From Euryodendron excelsum (lineage: Eukaryota > Streptophyta > Magnoliopsida > Ericales > Pentaphylacaceae), in NCBI GenBank assembly GCA_033060915.1, contig CM065386.1:2444001-2508000 (forward strand): a stretch of 64,000 nucleotides of DNA. The letters run 5' to 3'. Below the pieces are notes generated by a model. It was given only the letters and a program-made list of their open reading frames with translations. It was not told the origin of the DNA and searched no databases. Shown here one piece after another: positions 60,301 to 64,000 of this stretch (positions within the stretch are counted from its first letter, which is position 1; each line of letters opens with the position of its first letter). Both the position numbers and the translations under genes were made by a program.

Positions 60301-61078
60301 AGCTAAAGTCTAAATTTATAAGTTAAGTTCACCTCTAGTACATCAGTGTTGGATACAAATTGAAGCAAGTGTTTTGAATTTACATGAACTTCCTTATACA
60401 TAACAAATATGAGAAAATAATTACTTTTTCAACAATCTAATAGCATTGAATCTCACAAGAAAGAATGCAACATTTCATAAGTAGCTTAGAAAACTTGTAT
60501 TATTTTAGATAGTTCTCCCATCTTTTCTTTCTTTTGTTACCCAAAAATAAAAAAAAAATACATGCACATGTATTTGTACAGAGTGAGAGAGATAGGGGAG
60601 GGAGGGAGCGTTTGCAGGGACATTGAGTGTCCGCAAAAGCAAAACTCCGCATCCACGGATTTCAGATGAACTCTATTTGGTTGCCAAGAAATGTAGGAGA
60701 AAAATTAACGAATTACAACATTCAACTATCCATGATTTGATTCATTTGAATACCGAGGAGAAAAGAACACTGTAATCAATAGGATCTTTCACAACCGCTG
60801 AGCTCTTTTTGAAAACGGAGACATCACAAAACATGAGACTCAACATTTTATATTCTTTGTTCTCGTATCTTCTTTCCTTTCATCTTCGACAGGTTTCTCA
60901 TCAACCAAACAGAGGGCAAGTGAGCACCAAAATCTGAAGTAAAAAAAGAAGTAGAAAGAAGGAAGGACTTACCATCCAATGTCTGCCACAAACCGGTTCT
61001 GTTCCCAGATCCCTGAGCAGCAGCCAACGCCGCCGAGCAAAGAAGTAAGAGGCACACAAGTGACCCGAACTTACACAT
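50717..61078 (-). CDS. GDPDL: GPI-anchored tandem GDPD-like protein (SHV3/SVL type)
   Basis: Nine exons read on the minus strand: 61078-60973, 58987-58694, 57092-56977, 56858-56360, 54891-54853, 54715-54431, 53412-53267, 51920-51449 and 51024-50717, giving 754 aa. An N-terminal signal peptide (about 1-21) is followed by two glycerophosphodiester phosphodiesterase-like domains (about 38-330 and 352-650). A Pro-rich linker and a hydrophobic C-terminal GPI-attachment signal follow. Domain 1 has AHGGFSG (His44) and CDVQLTKDG. Domain 2 has SSKGSSG in place of the His-Arg-Gly motif, so it lacks that catalytic His. Arabidopsis SHV3 and SVL1 proteins affect cellulose deposition and pectin in the wall rather than acting as clear phosphodiesterases. 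Many N-glycosylation sequons are present. The start is the only suitable ATG; the in-frame sequence upstream has none. Confidence 0.94.
54241..54322. repeat. Compound microsatellite (TC)15(AC)26
   Basis: An uninterrupted TC run (54241-54270) passes directly into an AC run (54271-54322), inside intron 6 of the GDPDL gene. On the coding strand it reads (GT)26(GA)15. It is a strong candidate for length polymorphism. Confidence 0.95.
59855..59891. repeat. Adjacent poly-C and poly-A tracts
   Basis: About 20 C residues run straight into about 16 A residues inside GDPDL intron 1. Tract lengths may be unreliable in the assembly. Confidence 0.8.
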
Positions 61079-61963
61079 TTCGCCAGCAAATTTCGCCGGA
61101 AAATGCCACCAGCTCTGAAAATTCCGGCAGTCTCCGGCGGATTTTTCAGATTCTCTTGGCAACTGTGAGATTTGGTTTAGAGAAGAAGAAGCTGGACGCT
61201 TTTTCCCAGCTGTAGAGCGAGAGTGAGAGAGAGAGAAAGTCAGAGTGGGAGAGTTGGGATTGTGGCGTTTCAGGTTGGCCTTTCTTAAGAGCTCTTAAAA
61301 TAATACCCACGGAAAATAAAAATAAAAATAATAAGAGTAATGGTAAGCCGGTAGTATTAAAGTATTACCGTTCCCATGGATTTATTACACGAAGCGGCTT
61401 CAATCGGCCTGAGCTTAGCCGATGATTGAGGATATAAGAATTTTTGGACAAATTTTCACAAAATAAACTTTAATTTGCATTTGCATTTGCGCATTTGCAG
61501 TCATTCTAAATGAAGAGTAAAAAAAAAAAAAATTCAGGGTTACTTTAAATATTAAATAAGCAAGAAGTTTTATTTACAAATCTCTCTTTGAATAATTATT
61601 CATAACAAATTATAATTAAGATTTTATTCTATTTGCATTTTTTGTTTTTTTATTTTTATGTCGGAATGTTCGGCCAGAAATATTTAGACCAAATGTTAAA
61701 ACAAACCCAAATTTAAAAAAAAAAATTGCAATCATACGATGGAAAGTTTACCGTGTGTACTTGTCAAAGTTTTACTAAAATTCATAATTTATCATATTTG
61801 GATGGACTTTTTAATACAGATTACATGATCAAAAGGACTTCTTCTTTTTTTTAAAATTTTTAAAGTGAAATAATGAAGACTATTGCCTTATGACTTGTAA
61901 AAGAATGCATTGCACTGTCGATGTACTTTTCACCCATGCATGATAGAATCATAAGAAAAAGGC
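61079..61963. promoter_or_regulatory. GDPDL upstream region
   Basis: A GA/CT-rich stretch (about 61218-61240) lies in the leader or proximal promoter of GDPDL. Further up the DNA is AT-rich. No TATA box could be fixed with confidence. Confidence 0.35.
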
Positions 61964-62577
61964 GGTTAATCAAACTTTAGCCTTTTATGATTTGACTCAA
62001 AATCACATGACTTATTAAACTTTAAAAGTGAACAGATAAACTCATATGATTTTAGACTAAAGTTCAAATGAATAAAAATCGTTAGATTTAACAAAAAATG
62101 TTATGACTAATTATACTTTATCTCTTATGATTTGAATTAAAATCAGATAAATTCCTATAATTTAAAAATGAACACATGGCCTCATGTATTTTTAGAATAT
62201 TAAAAAGAAGATTTGACCCCCTTTTATGCCAAAAAATAATGAAAACTATTAAATTTAACCGAAAGTCTATTATAGGGTTATTTTAGTCATTTTATATTTT
62301 TAAATTAAAATATTCAAAAGACGACTTGGTGAAATAACAAAAAAAAAAATCTCAATAGACAACACTTTATTTTGGCATAAAAGAATCAAATTATTTTTTT
62401 AATGTTCTAAGTTAAAGATAAAATGATAAAAATACCCCTACAATAAAATTTTCATTAAATTTAACAGTTTCCATCCATTTGCACTTTAGTCCAAAACCAT
62501 AAGTGATCATCTGTTTACTTTTAAAGTTTAGAGAGTCATCTAATTTTCGGTCAAACCACAAGGGATAAAGTGTAACT
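61964..62577. mobile_element. Fold-back element with ~130-bp inverted arms
   Basis: The left arm (about 61964-62098) and the reverse complement of the right arm (about 62440-62577) align over about 130 bp. Shared blocks include TAAACTTTAAAAGT, AACAGAT and GACTAAAGT. A partial direct repeat of the left arm follows at about 62100-62190. The interior has no open frame. This is the build of a fold-back or large MITE element; no target duplication was identified. Confidence 0.65.
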
Positions 62578-63047
62578 ACTCTTAAAAAATATCCATGAAT
62601 AATTTAAACCCTTTAATTTCTCAATATTTTTTTAATAACATTTTTTGAAAAAGAACAAAACAAAATGCCTAACATTTATTAATACACTTCTGTACGGAAC
62701 CTACTAATTTTTAAATGCAACTTTTCTACTCAATTTTAATTTTGACTTCTAAGTTTTTTCATAAATGCTTTTTACTTTTTATAGACTATTAATTTTTGTT
62801 TTTTGACTTTTTTTATGAGTAGTTAAAACTAAAAACTAGTAAAAAAAAATAAAAAGAAAACTTAAAGTAATGAGTCAAAACATAAGACCTCTAACATTAA
62901 TAGTTAAGTAAATCAATAGTTCCAACACTGGAGTTGAAAAGATCGACCAAAAAAAAAAAAAAACTTTAATATAAGGACAAGAATTTGGATTTTATTTATC
63001 GCTATACAATTAATTAATTTAAAGACAAAAAAAGTACTGTTTGTTGA
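62578..63047. other. AT-rich DNA, nothing recognised
   Basis: Simple AT-rich sequence with A and T runs. No gene or repeat could be supported. Confidence 0.4.
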
Positions 63048-63380
63048 ATGGAATTGCCGGTCCGGATGGTCCGGCCTGCAACACGGACTGCAGAGTCAGC
63101 GAATGGGTTAGTAGTTCGCGGCTAGAGCTTGGGGCACGAGAAGGTGTATCGGCTCACCAACCACTGATTGGGTGACAGCTGGATTGCGACAATGACCTGG
63201 GTTTAGCAAATCTCCAGCAACTAACCAAAGTGGCGGCCCACCACTGGTCGCGTAGTGTGTACCCAGAAATCGCCATTCGGCGGTACGCGCAAACGGGTCA
63301 CCTTGTCACTGGCCCCACGTAACGGGTTCGACCCAGCTAGATTGTAAACGCTGGTAGGTAGGGGCCACAACCTATTTTGG
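63048..63380. other. GC-rich islet of unknown origin
   Basis: About 330 bp of clearly GC-richer DNA sits in AT-rich surroundings with sharp edges. It contains a B-box-like GGTTCGACCC at about 63327 but no A-box at a proper distance, no long open frame with recognisable protein, and no tRNA cloverleaf I could build. It may be a fragment of a retroelement or another insert. Confidence 0.4.
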
Positions 63381-63483
63381 GCAACAAAGATTGCTAGCAA
63401 ACCATGGTAAAATAGTGAAGCAGATGATATTGAATATTCAGTACTCAATCCTATTAAATAATAACAAGTATAATGCAAATACA

Positions 63484-63604
63484 TAATTAATTTAAATTTA
63501 TAATATGGTAGAAAGACTTTGAAGATAATATCTTATCAGATTTTATTATGTGGTATTTTACATTAAAAGTCTTTCTACTACACAATAAATTTAAGTTAGT
63601 GGTA
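63484..63604. repeat. Hairpin MITE-like repeat
   Basis: The stretch GTAGAAAGACTTT (about 63508) pairs with AAAGTCTTTCTACTAC (about 63568-63583). Similarity extends outward through aacttaaattta-type sequence on both sides, giving inverted ends of about 35 bp. A related AT-rich hairpin lies near 16340-16480. Confidence 0.5.
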
Positions 63605-64000
63605 TATTCACACACTACGTATCATCATTTGATAGGGATAAGTACTGAGTATTTTGCGCTATAGTTAGAACTTAAAAGTTTTATTACAAAAATAGAGTTG
63701 TTTTTTCACTTATTTTTCATTTTCAAGTGATTTTGATCATATTTATCAAACCCTAGTGCTCAAAAAATTGTCTCCAAAATACAATTGCATGAGGAACTTG
63801 AGTTTAATAAATAAGTTCAAAAACACTTTGAGGATCCATTTAGTTTGGTTTTTTTTAAGCTTTTTTTATTTTATTTTTTTGGTTTATAAGTAAAAAAAAG
63901 TTATATTTTTTTAGCTTTCTTGATTTTAACAAGATAAAGATTTGTTAAAAAAATTTTAAAATTTTGATTTTTTTACTTATAAGCAAAAAAAGTGAAGTAA

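Noticed and set aside
63221..63484. Minus-strand frame across the GC-rich islet
   Set aside because: It crosses the composition boundary and has no recognisable domain; an RNA or element fragment is more likely.

Overview
The window is nuclear DNA of a flowering plant, almost certainly a eudicot. Its genes have many GT-AG introns, the flanking DNA is AT-rich and full of MITE- and SINE-like elements, and all ten genes belong to plant families. I can support ten protein-coding genes; exon joins were worked out by following reading phase and family motifs across splice sites.

Layout, left to right: a tRNA-related SINE with exact target duplications (231-441); a TORNADO1-type LRR/Roc-like protein (+, 1038-5976); a C2-domain protein (-, 6705-8015); about 7.5 kb of gene-free DNA holding a 450-bp tandem array and MITEs (9.2-16.7 kb); a KIN-12-type kinesin of 16 exons (+, 16776-23705); a Tim17/Tim22/Tim23 (PRAT) protein (+, 24445-27260), whose last exon has been copied in a 1.84-kb direct tandem duplication (26764-30436); an isoprenylated HMA-like (HIPP-like) protein (+, 30808-31629); a LOG/lysine-decarboxylase-like protein (-, 32238-34179) divergent from ribosomal protein eS8 (+, 34684-37318); beta-1,2-xylosyltransferase (-, 38368-42809); a pirin (-, 44668-46712); and a GPI-anchored tandem glycerophosphodiester phosphodiesterase-like protein, SHV3/SVL type (-, 50717-61078). 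The last 2.9 kb is AT-rich with a fold-back element and a GC-rich islet of unknown origin.

From memory, the order TRN1 - C2 protein - kinesin-like - PRAT - XYLT - SVL1 matches Arabidopsis chromosome 5 around At5g55480-At5g55540. The HIPP-like, LOG-like, eS8 and pirin genes are interleaved here. The genes do not form one pathway. They cover leaf and vascular patterning (TRN1), cell division (KIN-12), organelle import (PRAT), translation (eS8), N-glycan maturation (XYLT) and cell-wall assembly (GDPDL).

I found no convincing new multi-gene system. The most interesting observations are the partial gene duplication with an in-frame TAG in the copied exon, motor-signature substitutions in the kinesin, an HMA-like protein that has lost its CxxC but kept its CaaX box, two GC-AG introns, a MITE whose empty site is preserved in neighbouring repeat units, and a perfect 23-bp hairpin.
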